From Pyxidicoccus trucidator (GTDB lineage Bacteria > Myxococcota > Myxococcia > Myxococcales > Myxococcaceae), in contig NZ_JAAIXZ010000001.1 of the NCBI RefSeq assembly GCF_010894435.1, positions 340,322 to 404,321 of the forward strand: DNA of 64,000 nt, read 5' to 3'. Below, piece by piece: positions 1 through 9,096 of the stretch. The notes under the pieces were generated by a model. The model had not been told where the DNA came from and did not search any database. It worked only from the letters and a program-made list of their open reading frames with translations. Position numbers and translations under genes: made by a program. Position 1 is the stretch's first letter. Every line of letters starts with the position of its first letter.

Positions 1-188
1 GAGAACACCCACGAGTACAGGTGCTGGCCACCCAGCTCGCGGGTGATGGTGGGCATGGCGCTCGTCACCACCGTGCCCTCGAAGGCGCTGACCACCAGGG
101 CCAGCAGCACCGCGCCCGTGGCCATCCGCCGCGCCGTGCCCGGGCGCGCGCTGGCCAGGGGCTCCACCGTCAAGCCACTTCCATCCAT
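1..188 (-). CDS. MFS efflux transporter, N-terminal part only
   Basis: The first 62 residues of a major facilitator drug-efflux protein run off the left edge of the window. After a short polar leader comes a hydrophobic first helix containing AFEGTVVTSAMPTITRELGG, which is the helix-1/loop pattern of DHA2-type (EmrB/QacA-like) multidrug exporters. The start ATG at 188 has GAGG just upstream. It is divergent from the LysR gene at 259, the usual layout of an efflux pump and its regulator, so its expression is probably controlled by that protein. Substrate cannot be inferred. Family call is firm, subfamily less so because only about an eighth of the protein is present. Confidence 0.75.
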   Translation of the reverse strand, partial: MDGSGLTVEPLASARPGTARRMATGAVLLALVVSAFEGTVVTSAMPTITRELGGQHLYSWVF

Positions 189-214
189 CCTCTACGTGTA
201 CGCCCTTGAGGGCC

Positions 215-253
215 ATGCGAAAACCGCATCTTCCGCATAGAGTGCTTGCGGAA
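215..253. promoter_or_regulatory. Candidate LysR operator with two inverted repeats
   Basis: The 70-bp divergent gap between the efflux gene and the LysR gene holds two inverted repeats: ATGCG-N5-CGCAT at 215-229 and TTCCGCA-N9-TGCGGAA at 231-237/247-253. LysR-type proteins bind interrupted dyads of this kind between their own gene and the target. The second dyad ends 6 bp before the LysR start codon, which would allow autorepression. The binding role is inferred from position and symmetry only. Confidence 0.45.
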
Positions 254-258
254 ACCGC

Positions 259-1191
259 ATGACGACCGAACAGCTCAGGGCCTTCCTCCAGGTGGCGCTG
301 GAGGGCCGACTCTCTCTCGCGGCGAAGGGGCTGGGCCTGTCCCAGTCCGGCCTGTCGAGGCAGCTCCAATCGCTGGAGGCGGAGCTGGGCACGCGCCTGC
401 TCGTCCGGACTCCAGGCGGGGCGGTACTGACGGACGCGGGGGAGCGCTTCCTCCCCCACGCGCGGCGGGCGCTGGAGGCGCTGCTGGCGGGTACGTCGGA
501 GCTGGAGCGGCTGTCCGGCACTCCGCGCGGCCTGGTGTCGCTGGGCACGCTGCACACGGTGGGCGCGTACCTCCTGCCGGACATCATTCCGGCCTTCGCC
601 CAGCGGTATCCGGAGGTGCGGCCCCGGCTGAGCGAGGGCATGGCCCCCGCGCTGGAGGAGAGCGTGGCGCGGGGCGCGCTGGACCTGGCCATTCTTTCGC
701 TGCCGGTGCGGCACGCGGACCTGGTGGCGCAGAAGCTGTGGGAGGAGGTGCTGGTGCTGGCGGTGCCTCGCGGGCACCGGCTGTCGCGGCTGGGGAAGGC
801 GGTGGAGCTGTCGGAGGTGGTGGAGGAGCCGTGGGTGGTCATCCCAGGAATGGGCGGCACACGCGCGCTGGAGGCGGCGTGCGAGGCGCGCGGGGTGACG
901 CCGAAGCTGGCGCTGGAGACGGACAACGCGGAGGCCATCCGCCGCATGGTGGAGCGAGGGCTGGGCGTGGCGCTGGTGCCGGAGCTGATGGCGAGGGACC
1001 ACCAGTCCCGGGGCTTCGACGTGGTGCCGCTGGTGCGGGGCCCGAAGCGGCAGGTGGCGCTGGTGCACCGGGGCGAGGGCTACCTCACGGCGGCGGCGCG
1101 AGCCCTGAAGGAGTTCATCGTGGAGAGCGTCCGTGTGATGCCCGAGCCATGGGGCGCGCGGAAGGGTGGCTCGGGAGGCCGGGTGCGGTAG
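259..1191 (+). CDS. LysR-family transcriptional regulator
   Basis: A 310-residue protein with the LysR winged HTH at residues 1-60 (SLAAKGLGLSQSGLSRQLQ, then LEAELGTRLLVR) and a substrate-binding effector domain from about residue 90 to 295. Length is normal for the family. It is divergent from the efflux gene at 1-188 and probably senses that pump's substrate. The ATG at 259 has no clear Shine-Dalgarno sequence; no better start exists in frame close by. The last 15 residues are basic and glycine-rich, beyond the usual fold. Regulatory target is inferred from the divergent layout. Confidence 0.93.
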   Translation: MTTEQLRAFLQVALEGRLSLAAKGLGLSQSGLSRQLQSLEAELGTRLLVRTPGGAVLTDAGERFLPHARRALEALLAGTSELERLSGTPRGLVSLGTLHTVGAYLLPDIIPAFAQRYPEVRPRLSEGMAPALEESVARGALDLAILSLPVRHADLVAQKLWEEVLVLAVPRGHRLSRLGKAVELSEVVEEPWVVIPGMGGTRALEAACEARGVTPKLALETDNAEAIRRMVERGLGVALVPELMARDHQSRGFDVVPLVRGPKRQVALVHRGEGYLTAAARALKEFIVESVRVMPEPWGARKGGSGGRVR

Positions 1192-1223
1192 CGTGCCGCC
1201 GCTCTCCGTACGCGAGGCGTTCC

Positions 1224-2012
1224 ATGGCACTGAAGGTGATGACGTTCAACGTCCTGCAAGGAGGAGAGGAGCGGTTCGACGCCATCCTCACCTTCCTCGC
1301 GCGGGAGCCTCCTGACGTGCTGGTGCTGCAGGAGTGCCTTGGCTGGGACGACGGCGGGCGCCTGCGCCGCGTGGCCGAGGCGCTGGACGTGCCCCAGGAC
1401 GACGCGCACCTGGTGCTGGGGCAGTCCCGCTCGCGGCCGAGTGGACGTTGCTACCACGTGGCGGTGGTGAGCCGTCCTCCGCTGCGCTCGGTGAGCGTGC
1501 ACAACGACAGACACTTCCTGGGGCACTGCATCGTCCAGTGCGAGCTGGAGTCGAACGGGCCAGTGACGCTGTTCGGGACGCACTTCGACGCGCACCACGA
1601 GAAGCTGAGGTACGTGGAGGCGCGCTACCTGCGCTCGGTGCTGGACGCGGCGGCGTTCCGCGAGGGGCAGTTCCTGCTGGTGGGGGACCTGAACTCGCTG
1701 TCGAGGAAGGACCCGTATCCGGTGGACCTGGAAGACAGGCTGCGCAAGGCGGGGACGGACAAGTACGGGCACCCTCCGCGCTTCGACGTGATTGACGACG
1801 TGGAGGAGTACGGCTGGGTGGACACGCTGCTGGCGCGGCCGGCGTCGTCGAAGTGGGTGACGGCGCGGAGGAACCGGGGCGGCGTGACGATTGATTACCG
1901 CACGGACTATGTATTCGCATCGCCGAGGATGGCGGAGCGGCTGGTGTCGGCGGAGGTCATCGACGTGGGAGACGCGTCGGACCACAACCCGCTGGTGGCG
2001 ACGTTCCGCTGA
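1224..2012 (+). CDS. Endonuclease/exonuclease/phosphatase family protein
   Basis: A 262-residue single-domain EEP-fold hydrolase. All the usual metal and catalytic motifs are visible: TFNVLQ with Asn9, VLQE with Glu37, GTHFDAHH, GDLNS, DYVF and the C-terminal SDHNP with His254. The fold covers Mg-dependent phosphodiesterases acting on DNA, sphingomyelin or inositol phosphates, and no feature picks one of these. There is no signal peptide, so it is probably cytoplasmic. The ATG at 1224 was chosen because it places the conserved first strand at the N-terminus; the reading frame is open much further upstream, but that part overlaps the LysR gene and has no homology-like features. Confidence 0.88.
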   Translation: MALKVMTFNVLQGGEERFDAILTFLAREPPDVLVLQECLGWDDGGRLRRVAEALDVPQDDAHLVLGQSRSRPSGRCYHVAVVSRPPLRSVSVHNDRHFLGHCIVQCELESNGPVTLFGTHFDAHHEKLRYVEARYLRSVLDAAAFREGQFLLVGDLNSLSRKDPYPVDLEDRLRKAGTDKYGHPPRFDVIDDVEEYGWVDTLLARPASSKWVTARRNRGGVTIDYRTDYVFASPRMAERLVSAEVIDVGDASDHNPLVATFR

Positions 2013-2032
2013 GTGAATCGAAGGGAGGGGCC

Positions 2033-2500
2033 ATGGCCCGGACGGACAGCTTCGTGGAGTACACGGTGGAGTTGCTGGAGAAGCTCGGGCCCGTGCAGTC
2101 GCGGTCGATGTTCGGCGGCTGGGGGCTGTACTTCGGTGGGCGGATGTTCGGGCTCATCGGGAACGGGCAGCTGTTCCTGAAGGTGGACGACGTCACGAAG
2201 CCGGACTTCCAGGCGGCCGGGTGCCGGCCCTTCGTCTACGAGGGCGCGGGCAAGCCGGTGGAGATGGGCTACTGGACGCCACCCGCGGACGCGGCGGATG
2301 ACGCCTACGCGCTGCTGCCCTGGGCCCGCCGCGCGGTGGACGCGGCACAGCGGGCGGCGCTGAAGAAGGCACCGAAGAAGAAGGCAGCGGCGAAGAAGGC
2401 CGTGGCGAAGAAGGCGGGGGCGGAGCGGAAGCCCGCGGGGAAGAAGCCACCTGAGCGCAAGAAGGCGGCTTCAGTGAAACCTCCACGCGCAGGCAGGTAG
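2033..2500 (+). CDS. TfoX N-terminal domain protein with basic tail
   Basis: Residues 1-105 form a TfoX N-terminal domain (SRSMFGGWGLYFGGRMFGLI, then LFLKVDD and a GYWTPPADA turn). The C-terminal 45 residues are almost purely Lys, Ala and Pro (AAKKAVAKKAGAERK), like the histone H1-type tails common in myxobacteria, suggesting nucleic-acid binding. The TfoX C-terminal domain that accompanies competence regulators in Gammaproteobacteria is absent, so a role in competence should not be assumed. It follows the EEP gene by 20 bp on the same strand and may be cotranscribed with it. Confidence 0.88.
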   Translation: MARTDSFVEYTVELLEKLGPVQSRSMFGGWGLYFGGRMFGLIGNGQLFLKVDDVTKPDFQAAGCRPFVYEGAGKPVEMGYWTPPADAADDAYALLPWARRAVDAAQRAALKKAPKKKAAAKKAVAKKAGAERKPAGKKPPERKKAASVKPPRAGR

Positions 2501-2536
2501 CGCCACAAGCCGCCCGCCCCGGCCTCACGTGGCGAC

Positions 2537-3301
2537 CTACTGGGGAATCAGGTGGCCGAAGAAATAGCGGCTTCCTGGCTCGAACTTCCTGCACTCTTTC
2601 GACGCCAGAAAGGATTCAGCGATAGCGGCCGCCGCCAGGGGGACGACGCTCTTCCCACTGAAGACCTCACTGCAATCGATGCCGGTGGCCGGCTCGAAGC
2701 GCTCGCGCAGCGTGGCCAGTTCCGAGGACTGATACGCCGTGGTGAGGTGGCGCATGCGCTCCGCGACTGCGCGGACCGAGGAGAGCCCCCCCCGGAAGAT
2801 GATCACCTTGTCAGAGCCCTGAGCAGAAACAACGGCCTCGTACTGGCTCATGACCAGGTTGAGGTAGTCCTCCAGAAGGTCATCCGGAGGCTCGTGCGCG
2901 AGCATGGAGTTCTCGTCGTCCACGAGCAAGCCCGCCATCAGGAGCGGCAGCGACGAGATTTCCGGCGTCCGCTTCAAGCGCAGAGTGAGGTATTGGTCCA
3001 TCAGCACCGGCACGACGTCGAGTCGGCCCCATAGTGCGAAGGTACGGCAGTAGAGCAGGACGAGCTCTCGCGCTGCGACATCGACACGCTCTTGCTTGCG
3101 CAGGGGGTGCTGCTCGATTTCCTCTCGCATCTGTTTGAAGCAGTCAACGGTGCCTGCATGCCCTAGCGCTCGCGTCGCGGCGTACTTCACCCGCCAGTCT
3201 TCCGTCTCGCGACAGAGGCGCAGGAGGGCTTCGGCCGCGGAGAAGTCCCCTGACTTGAGCCTGTCGAGCAGCGCTTCGAGTCGCACCCAGTGAGCATCCA
3301 C
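2537..3301 (-). CDS. Alpha-helical immunity-like protein, probably frameshifted at its 5' end
   Basis: As read here it is a 254-residue soluble protein from a GTG start. The N-terminal third (LLRLCRETEDWRVKYAATRA) looks like a HEAT-type helical repeat; the rest is helical and has no recognised catalytic motif. It lies directly behind the HNH-type effector at 3425-3994, the position of a cognate immunity gene. The GTG has no good ribosome site, whereas an ATG at 3422 sits 2 bp after the effector stop. Reading from that ATG stays open with good codon use until an A4 run at 3356-3359 (plus strand); deleting one base there fuses it to this frame and gives a 294-residue protein. So the true gene is probably 2537-3422 with a frameshift. 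I do not recognise the exact immunity family. Confidence 0.65.
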   Translation of the reverse strand: MDAHWVRLEALLDRLKSGDFSAAEALLRLCRETEDWRVKYAATRALGHAGTVDCFKQMREEIEQHPLRKQERVDVAARELVLLYCRTFALWGRLDVVPVLMDQYLTLRLKRTPEISSLPLLMAGLLVDDENSMLAHEPPDDLLEDYLNLVMSQYEAVVSAQGSDKVIIFRGGLSSVRAVAERMRHLTTAYQSSELATLRERFEPATGIDCSEVFSGKSVVPLAAAAIAESFLASKECRKFEPGSRYFFGHLIPQ

Positions 3302-3424
3302 ACCCGTGAGAGGACGCGCGGACAGGGTGGTTACCAGTGGCCGGGTGAAGTACGCAAAAGCGCCGGAAGTCCAGGCCTGCGTCCTTCAGCGTCGGGCGAG
3401 ACTCAATTGGTATGTTGTTCATGT

Positions 3425-3994
3425 CTACCACCACGACGGAGTGAATCCCGCTACCCGCCAACGCTTGATTCGAGATTCCCGGAAGGCTGTGTTCCACTTG
3501 CCTCTCCAGCCGGGATTGTTGTTTTGCCATTCACCGAACTGGTCGTCAATCAGCTTACATGCCGCACACAGCGTGTCATGGGGTTGCAGATTGCCTGGAT
3601 TGTCAGGACACCCTCCCGCGCTCTTTGGCGTCAGGTGATTTGTCTTGTTGAATCTCGGCCCCCCGCTGGGAGGGAACTCCTTCGGGTTGGCGGCACGGAA
3701 ATCCGCGATGGCGCTCGGATTTTCGGTGATGAAGTCAGTGTAGAACTTCCCCATCGTCTCAGGCTCGCTCCAATGGCCCTCGATTGCGGCCTTTCGCGCC
3801 GGATCCGGCGGCCTGAATACATCGCAAGGAGCACTCGGAAAGACGCGCCCACCGCAGGTGCAATTATTGGCCTTTATTCCGAGCATGGCCTGGTAGGTCT
3901 TCATCCTATCAGTCGCTTCAGCAGTCGGTTTTCCATCCGGCCCTTTCTCGTTCAGGCCGTAGAAATCTTCCATGCTCTGCGGCGTTAACTTCAT
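3425..3994 (-). CDS. HNH-nuclease-like effector, putative toxin
   Basis: A 189-residue protein with an HNH-like treble-clef signature near its C-terminus: NHLTPKSAGGCP (His120, Gly127-128), then GNLQ (Asn135) and LCAACKLID (Cys143, Cys146). This follows the order His, Gly-Gly, Asn, Cys-x2-Cys of HNH endonucleases, although the last His is not obvious. An earlier CTCGG and CDVFRPPDPARK segment (residues 45-67) adds further cysteines. There is no signal peptide, membrane segment or secretion domain, so it resembles a free-standing C-terminal toxin domain of a polymorphic toxin. Base composition and codon use are less GC-biased than in neighbours, which suggests recent acquisition. A partner gene follows within 2 bp. 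Toxicity is inference. Confidence 0.68.
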   Translation of the reverse strand: MKLTPQSMEDFYGLNEKGPDGKPTAEATDRMKTYQAMLGIKANNCTCGGRVFPSAPCDVFRPPDPARKAAIEGHWSEPETMGKFYTDFITENPSAIADFRAANPKEFPPSGGPRFNKTNHLTPKSAGGCPDNPGNLQPHDTLCAACKLIDDQFGEWQNNNPGWRGKWNTAFRESRIKRWRVAGFTPSWW

Positions 3995-4036
3995 CGAGCC
4001 TCGTCCTGCAAAACAGCCCGAGATATACGCATCCCC

Positions 4037-5674
4037 TCACGCCGTCTTGATGGCCGCCGCATCCTCCAGTCCCAGCTCGCCCACGGACACCTCGCGCATG
4101 CGGAACTTCTGCACCTTCCCCGTCACCGTCATCGGGAACGCGTCCACGAACTTCCAGTAGCGCGGCACCTTGTACGTCGCGATGCGCCCCGTGCAGTGCT
4201 TCGTCAGCTCCTCCACCGTGAGCGTCACGCCCGGCTTCGTCTTCACCCAGGCCATCACCTCCTCGCCGTACTTCTTGCTCGGCACGCCGATGACCTGCGC
4301 CTCGCTCACGCCCGGGTGCGTGTGCAGGAACTCCTCCACCTCGCGCGGGTAGATGTTCTCCCCGCCCCGGATGATCATGTCCTTGATGCGGCCGACAATC
4401 TTCACGTAGCCGTCGGCGTCCATCGTCGCCAGGTCCCCCGTGTGCATCCACCCGGACCTGTCCACGGCCGTCGCGGTGGCCTGCGGGTTCTCCCAGTACC
4501 CGAGCATCACGCTGTACCCACGCGTACACAGCTCGCCCGCCGAGCCGCGTGGCACCACCGCGCCCGACTCGGCGTCGACAATCTTCACCTCCAGGTGCGG
4601 ATGGATGCGCCCCACCGTGGACACGCGCTTGTCCAGCGGGTCATCCAGCGCGCTCTGCGTGGACACCGGAGACGTCTCCGTCATCCCGTAGCAGATGGTC
4701 ACCTCGCGCATGTTCATCCGCGACTGCACCTGCTTCATCACCTCCACCGGACACGGTGAGCCCGCCATGACACCCGTGCGCAGCGACGTCAGGTCGAACT
4801 CGCCGAAGCGCGGGTGGTCCAGCTCCGCGATGAACATGGTGGGCACGCCGTACAAGGACGTGCAGCGCTCCGCCTGCACCGTCTGCAGCACGGCCAGCGC
4901 GTCGAACGCCTCGCCCGGAATCACCATGGTGGCGCCGTGCGTGGTGCAGGCCAGGTTGCCAATCACCATGCCGAAGCAGTGGTAGAAGGGCACCGGGATG
5001 CAGACCCGGTCCTCCGGTCCGTAGCGCAGCGCCTCCCCGATGAAGAACCCGTTGTTCAGCACGTTGTGGTGCGACAGCGTGGCGCCCTTCGGGAAGCCCG
5101 TGGTGCCGGACGTGTACTGGATGTTGATGGGGTCATCGAACTGGAGCGACGCCTCCCGGTCCTCCAGCGTGCGCTCGCTCACGTGCTTCGCGTTGGAGAG
5201 CAGCAGCTGCCAGTCATCATCCAGCACCATCGTCACGCGCAGGCCGGCGCAGCGCGGGCGGACCTCCTCCAACATGGCCCGGTAGTCCGTCTGCCGGAAG
5301 CCGCGAGCCAGCAGCAGCACGCTGACACCGGACTGGTTGAGCGCGTACTCCAGCTCCGAGGTGCGGTAGGCGGGGTTGAGGTTGACGAGGATGGCGCCGA
5401 TGCGCGCGGTGGCGTACTGGGCCACCACCCACTCGAAGCGGTTGGGGGACCAGACGCCCACCCGGTCTCCCTTCTCCACGCCCAGGGCCAGCAACCCCAG
5501 CGCCACCTGCGTCGTGGCGTCCCAGAGCTGCCGGTACGTGGCCCGGTAACCCTGCGAGGCCACCACCAGCGCCTCCCGCTCGCCATGCCGCTCGACGGTG
5601 CGGCGCAGGTTCTGACCAATCGTCTCCCCGAGCAGCGGGGTGGAGCTCGTGCCGTGGACGTAGGAGGGAGTCAT
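4037..5674 (-). CDS. AMP-dependent acyl-CoA synthetase
   Basis: A 545-residue member of the ANL superfamily that activates a carboxylic acid, probably a fatty acid, as an acyl-adenylate and then a CoA thioester. Visible motifs are the ATP loop [12 protein letters not shown] (residues 187-198), [10 protein letters not shown] in the middle, the hinge region [22 protein letters not shown], and [12 protein letters not shown], ending with a catalytic-type Lys in [11 protein letters not shown]. The start at 5674 (MTPSYVHG) was preferred to an ATG 12 codons upstream because family members begin there. It is not in an obvious operon; the effector at 3994 follows after 42 bp. Chain-length preference cannot be read from the sequence. 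Confidence 0.9.
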   Translation of the reverse strand: MTPSYVHGTSSTPLLGETIGQNLRRTVERHGEREALVVASQGYRATYRQLWDATTQVALGLLALGVEKGDRVGVWSPNRFEWVVAQYATARIGAILVNLNPAYRTSELEYALNQSGVSVLLLARGFRQTDYRAMLEEVRPRCAGLRVTMVLDDDWQLLLSNAKHVSERTLEDREASLQFDDPINIQYTSGTTGFPKGATLSHHNVLNNGFFIGEALRYGPEDRVCIPVPFYHCFGMVIGNLACTTHGATMVIPGEAFDALAVLQTVQAERCTSLYGVPTMFIAELDHPRFGEFDLTSLRTGVMAGSPCPVEVMKQVQSRMNMREVTICYGMTETSPVSTQSALDDPLDKRVSTVGRIHPHLEVKIVDAESGAVVPRGSAGELCTRGYSVMLGYWENPQATATAVDRSGWMHTGDLATMDADGYVKIVGRIKDMIIRGGENIYPREVEEFLHTHPGVSEAQVIGVPSKKYGEEVMAWVKTKPGVTLTVEELTKHCTGRIATYKVPRYWKFVDAFPMTVTGKVQKFRMREVSVGELGLEDAAAIKTA

Positions 5675-5982
5675 GTCGCCATCGTCCCGCCGTCCCGTGG
5701 CGTACGGCAAGCGCCCCCTTGGAGCAGCTCGTCCACGAGGTCACCTGCTCCATCGAATAGGGAATGGAGCGCGGTGGAGTTGACCCGGTTCCGCGAGTCA
5801 GCTCCACCTGGCCGCCTCCTGCCCGCTCGGCCTCCTGCCGGAGTGGCCCGCCCGTGCCCTCCTGGCCCGCCCTTCCGGCTCCCCTGTCCTACATCTTCAG
5901 GGATTCGAGTTTCGCCCCTGGCCAACGGAAGCCGCACTCAGGCCGTGCGGCACTCCCACGCGACGCGTTAAATGAAGGGCCC

Positions 5983-6828
5983 ATGGACGAATCCAACTCC
6001 CGGCTCGTCGCGGCCCTGCTCGAAGCCCGGCAGCGACACTGCTTCCCTCCAGACGTGCGTCGCGCGGCGCCCGAGTTCGTTGCCCAGGTGCTCGGCCTGC
6101 TCTTCCCGCACTTCGCGGAGCGCCTGGAGTGCACCGCCGCCGCCGTCCGCCGCGACGTCACCACCGTGGAGGCCAGCCTCCACCGCATCCGCGAGACGCT
6201 CGCCCCGCTCTACCCCGAAATCAACCCGTCCCTGCCCGCGCGCTTCATGGAGCGGCTGCCCGGGCTCTACGACTGGCTCCGCCAGGACGCCCAGGCCATT
6301 TTCGAGGCGGACCCCGCCGCCCGCACCGTGGACGAGGTCATCCTCACGTACCCGGGCTTCTACGCCATCGCCATCTACCGCGTGGCCAACGCCCTGCACA
6401 CCCTGGGCTTCCCCCTGCTGCCGCGCCTGCTCACCGAGTACGCCCACCAGCGCACCGGCGTGGACATCCACCCCGGCGCCACCATTGGCCGGCGCTTCGT
6501 CATCGACCACGGCACCGGTGTCGTCATCGGCGAGACGACGCTGATTGGCGAGAACGTGAAGCTCTACCAGGGCGTCACCCTGGGCGCGCTCATGGTGGAG
6601 AAGGGCCTGGCGGACAAGAAGCGCCACCCGACGATTGAAGACGACGTGGTGGTCTACGCCAACGCCACCATCCTCGGCGGCGCGACGGTGGTGGGCCGGG
6701 GCAGCATCATCGCCGGCAACGCCTGGCTCACGCAGAGCATCCCCCAGCAGTCCGTCGTCACCCGCCGCAGCGAGGTGCGTCCCCGCGGCGCGGACGGCAC
6801 GCTGGACGCCATCGAGTTCCATATCTGA
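5983..6828 (+). CDS. cysE: Serine O-acetyltransferase
   Basis: A 281-residue serine acetyltransferase that makes O-acetylserine from serine and acetyl-CoA, the first step of cysteine synthesis. The N-terminal helical domain ends with a YPGFYAIAIYRVANALH segment, followed by left-handed beta-helix hexapeptide turns from about residue 155 (GVDIHPGATIGRRFVIDHGTG) to 265. It resembles the longer EpsC/plant-like type. The ATG at 5983 follows AAGGG at a good distance; the frame is open further upstream but without a plausible N-terminus. cysK follows after 48 bp on the same strand, so the two enzymes are likely cotranscribed and may form the cysteine synthase complex. Confidence 0.93.
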   Translation: MDESNSRLVAALLEARQRHCFPPDVRRAAPEFVAQVLGLLFPHFAERLECTAAAVRRDVTTVEASLHRIRETLAPLYPEINPSLPARFMERLPGLYDWLRQDAQAIFEADPAARTVDEVILTYPGFYAIAIYRVANALHTLGFPLLPRLLTEYAHQRTGVDIHPGATIGRRFVIDHGTGVVIGETTLIGENVKLYQGVTLGALMVEKGLADKKRHPTIEDDVVVYANATILGGATVVGRGSIIAGNAWLTQSIPQQSVVTRRSEVRPRGADGTLDAIEFHI

Positions 6829-6876
6829 ACCTGACCCGCCGCACTCCGCGCAGCTCCACCCGACGAGGCCCATGAC

Positions 6877-7800
<924 letters not shown>

Positions 7801-7804
7801 CCCG

Positions 7805-8941
7805 TCAGCCCAGGCGCGTCCGCACCAGCTCCACCAGCCGGTCCATCTCCTCGGGCAGGTTGTAGAAGTGGGGCGACAGGCGGATGCGCCCCCGGCGCAC
7901 GGACAGGGCGACGTTTCGCTCGGCGAGCCAGGCACCGAGCGGGCGCGCCTCGCCCCCGGGCGGCAGGAAGGTGAGGATGCCCGCGCGGTGCTCGGGCGAG
8001 GGCCCCACGTCGCAGCCCAGCCCCCGCAGGCCCTCCTCCACCCGCGTCAGCAGCCCGCGGATGCGCGTCTCGATGGCGCCCACGCCCACCTCCTGCAGCA
8101 GCTCCAGCGCGGCGCCCAGCGCGTAGATGCCGGTGTACGCGGCGCTGCCCTCCTCCAGCTTCCCGGCGTCCGGGCGCAGCTCGAAGTGGCTGCGGTTGAA
8201 GTTCCACGCGTCGGTGGTGCTGCGCCAGCCCACCAGCACCGGGCGCAGCCGGGGCAGCACGTCCTTCGCCACGTAGAGGAAGCCGATGCCGGCGATGCCG
8301 AGCATCCACTTGTGGCTGTCCGCGCTGAGGAAGTGGATGCGGCTCTTCTTCACGTCCACGGGCACGCAGCCCACGCTCTGGATGCCGTCCACGCAGAAGA
8401 GGACGCCCGCTCGCTCGCACAGGGCGCCGATGGCGTCCAGGTCCGCGCGGTGGCCGGTGGCGAACTGCACGGAGGACAGGGCCACCAGCCGGGTGCGCGG
8501 GGTGAGGGCCGCGGCCACGGCCTCCGGGGTAACGCCGCCGGAGGGCGACTCAATCTCTCGCACCTCCACGCCCCGGTCCTTCAGGTGCAGCCAGGGGTAG
8601 ACGTTGGAGGGGTACTCCAGCGAGGAGGCCACGGCCACCTGGTCGCCGGGCTTCCAGTCCAGCCCCTCGGCCACGAGGCCCAGGCCATGGCTGGTGTTGC
8701 GCACGAAGGCCACCTCGCCCGGCTCGGCGTTGATGAGGCTGGCGGCCAGCGCTCGCACCCGCTCGCAGTGGGCCTCCCAGCCGCGCTCGTGCTTGATGCC
8801 GTGGTAGACGAGGTCGTCCATCCACCCACGCACCGCCTCCGCGGCACGCAGGCTGGTGGGGGCCACCCCGGCGTGGTTGAGGTAGAGCTGCTCCTGGAGC
8901 ACGGGGAAGAGGGCGCGGTAGGACTCGAGCGAGCGCGACAT
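7805..8941 (-). CDS. Class V aminotransferase (PLP-dependent)
   Basis: A 378-residue fold-type I PLP enzyme. RNTSHGLGLVAEGL near residue 81 is the cofactor-anchoring loop, CVDGIQSVG carries the Asp that contacts the pyridine nitrogen, and Lys211 in SADSHKWMLG is the Schiff-base lysine. This family includes cysteine desulfurases, isopenicillin epimerases and serine-pyruvate transaminases; the sequence lacks the catalytic cysteine loop of a desulfurase, so an epimerase/transaminase-like role is more likely. The start at 8941 (MSRSLESY) was preferred to upstream codons of low-complexity Pro/Gly coding. It is convergent with cysK, 4 bp apart. Specific substrate unknown. Confidence 0.88.
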   Translation of the reverse strand: MSRSLESYRALFPVLQEQLYLNHAGVAPTSLRAAEAVRGWMDDLVYHGIKHERGWEAHCERVRALAASLINAEPGEVAFVRNTSHGLGLVAEGLDWKPGDQVAVASSLEYPSNVYPWLHLKDRGVEVREIESPSGGVTPEAVAAALTPRTRLVALSSVQFATGHRADLDAIGALCERAGVLFCVDGIQSVGCVPVDVKKSRIHFLSADSHKWMLGIAGIGFLYVAKDVLPRLRPVLVGWRSTTDAWNFNRSHFELRPDAGKLEEGSAAYTGIYALGAALELLQEVGVGAIETRIRGLLTRVEEGLRGLGCDVGPSPEHRAGILTFLPPGGEARPLGAWLAERNVALSVRRGRIRLSPHFYNLPEEMDRLVELVRTRLG

Positions 8942-9096
8942 GACGGCGAGTGTACCCGCCGGTCCACGCCCTGGCGGGCTCCTCGCGGGGGGGGTGGGTC
9001 TCGGATGTCCACCCCCTGGCACCCGCCCCCCCCTCCTCCCGCGCGGCGGGCGGATGCGGTATTCGTCGGGGGCTGGCCAGGAGCAGAGGACACCAC

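Noticed and set aside
3144-3530. A 128-codon minus-strand frame as a separate small protein
   Set aside because: Only its middle part (from ATG 3422 to about 3360) has coding character; the rest is out of frame with the effector and with the immunity-like gene, so a frameshift explains it better.
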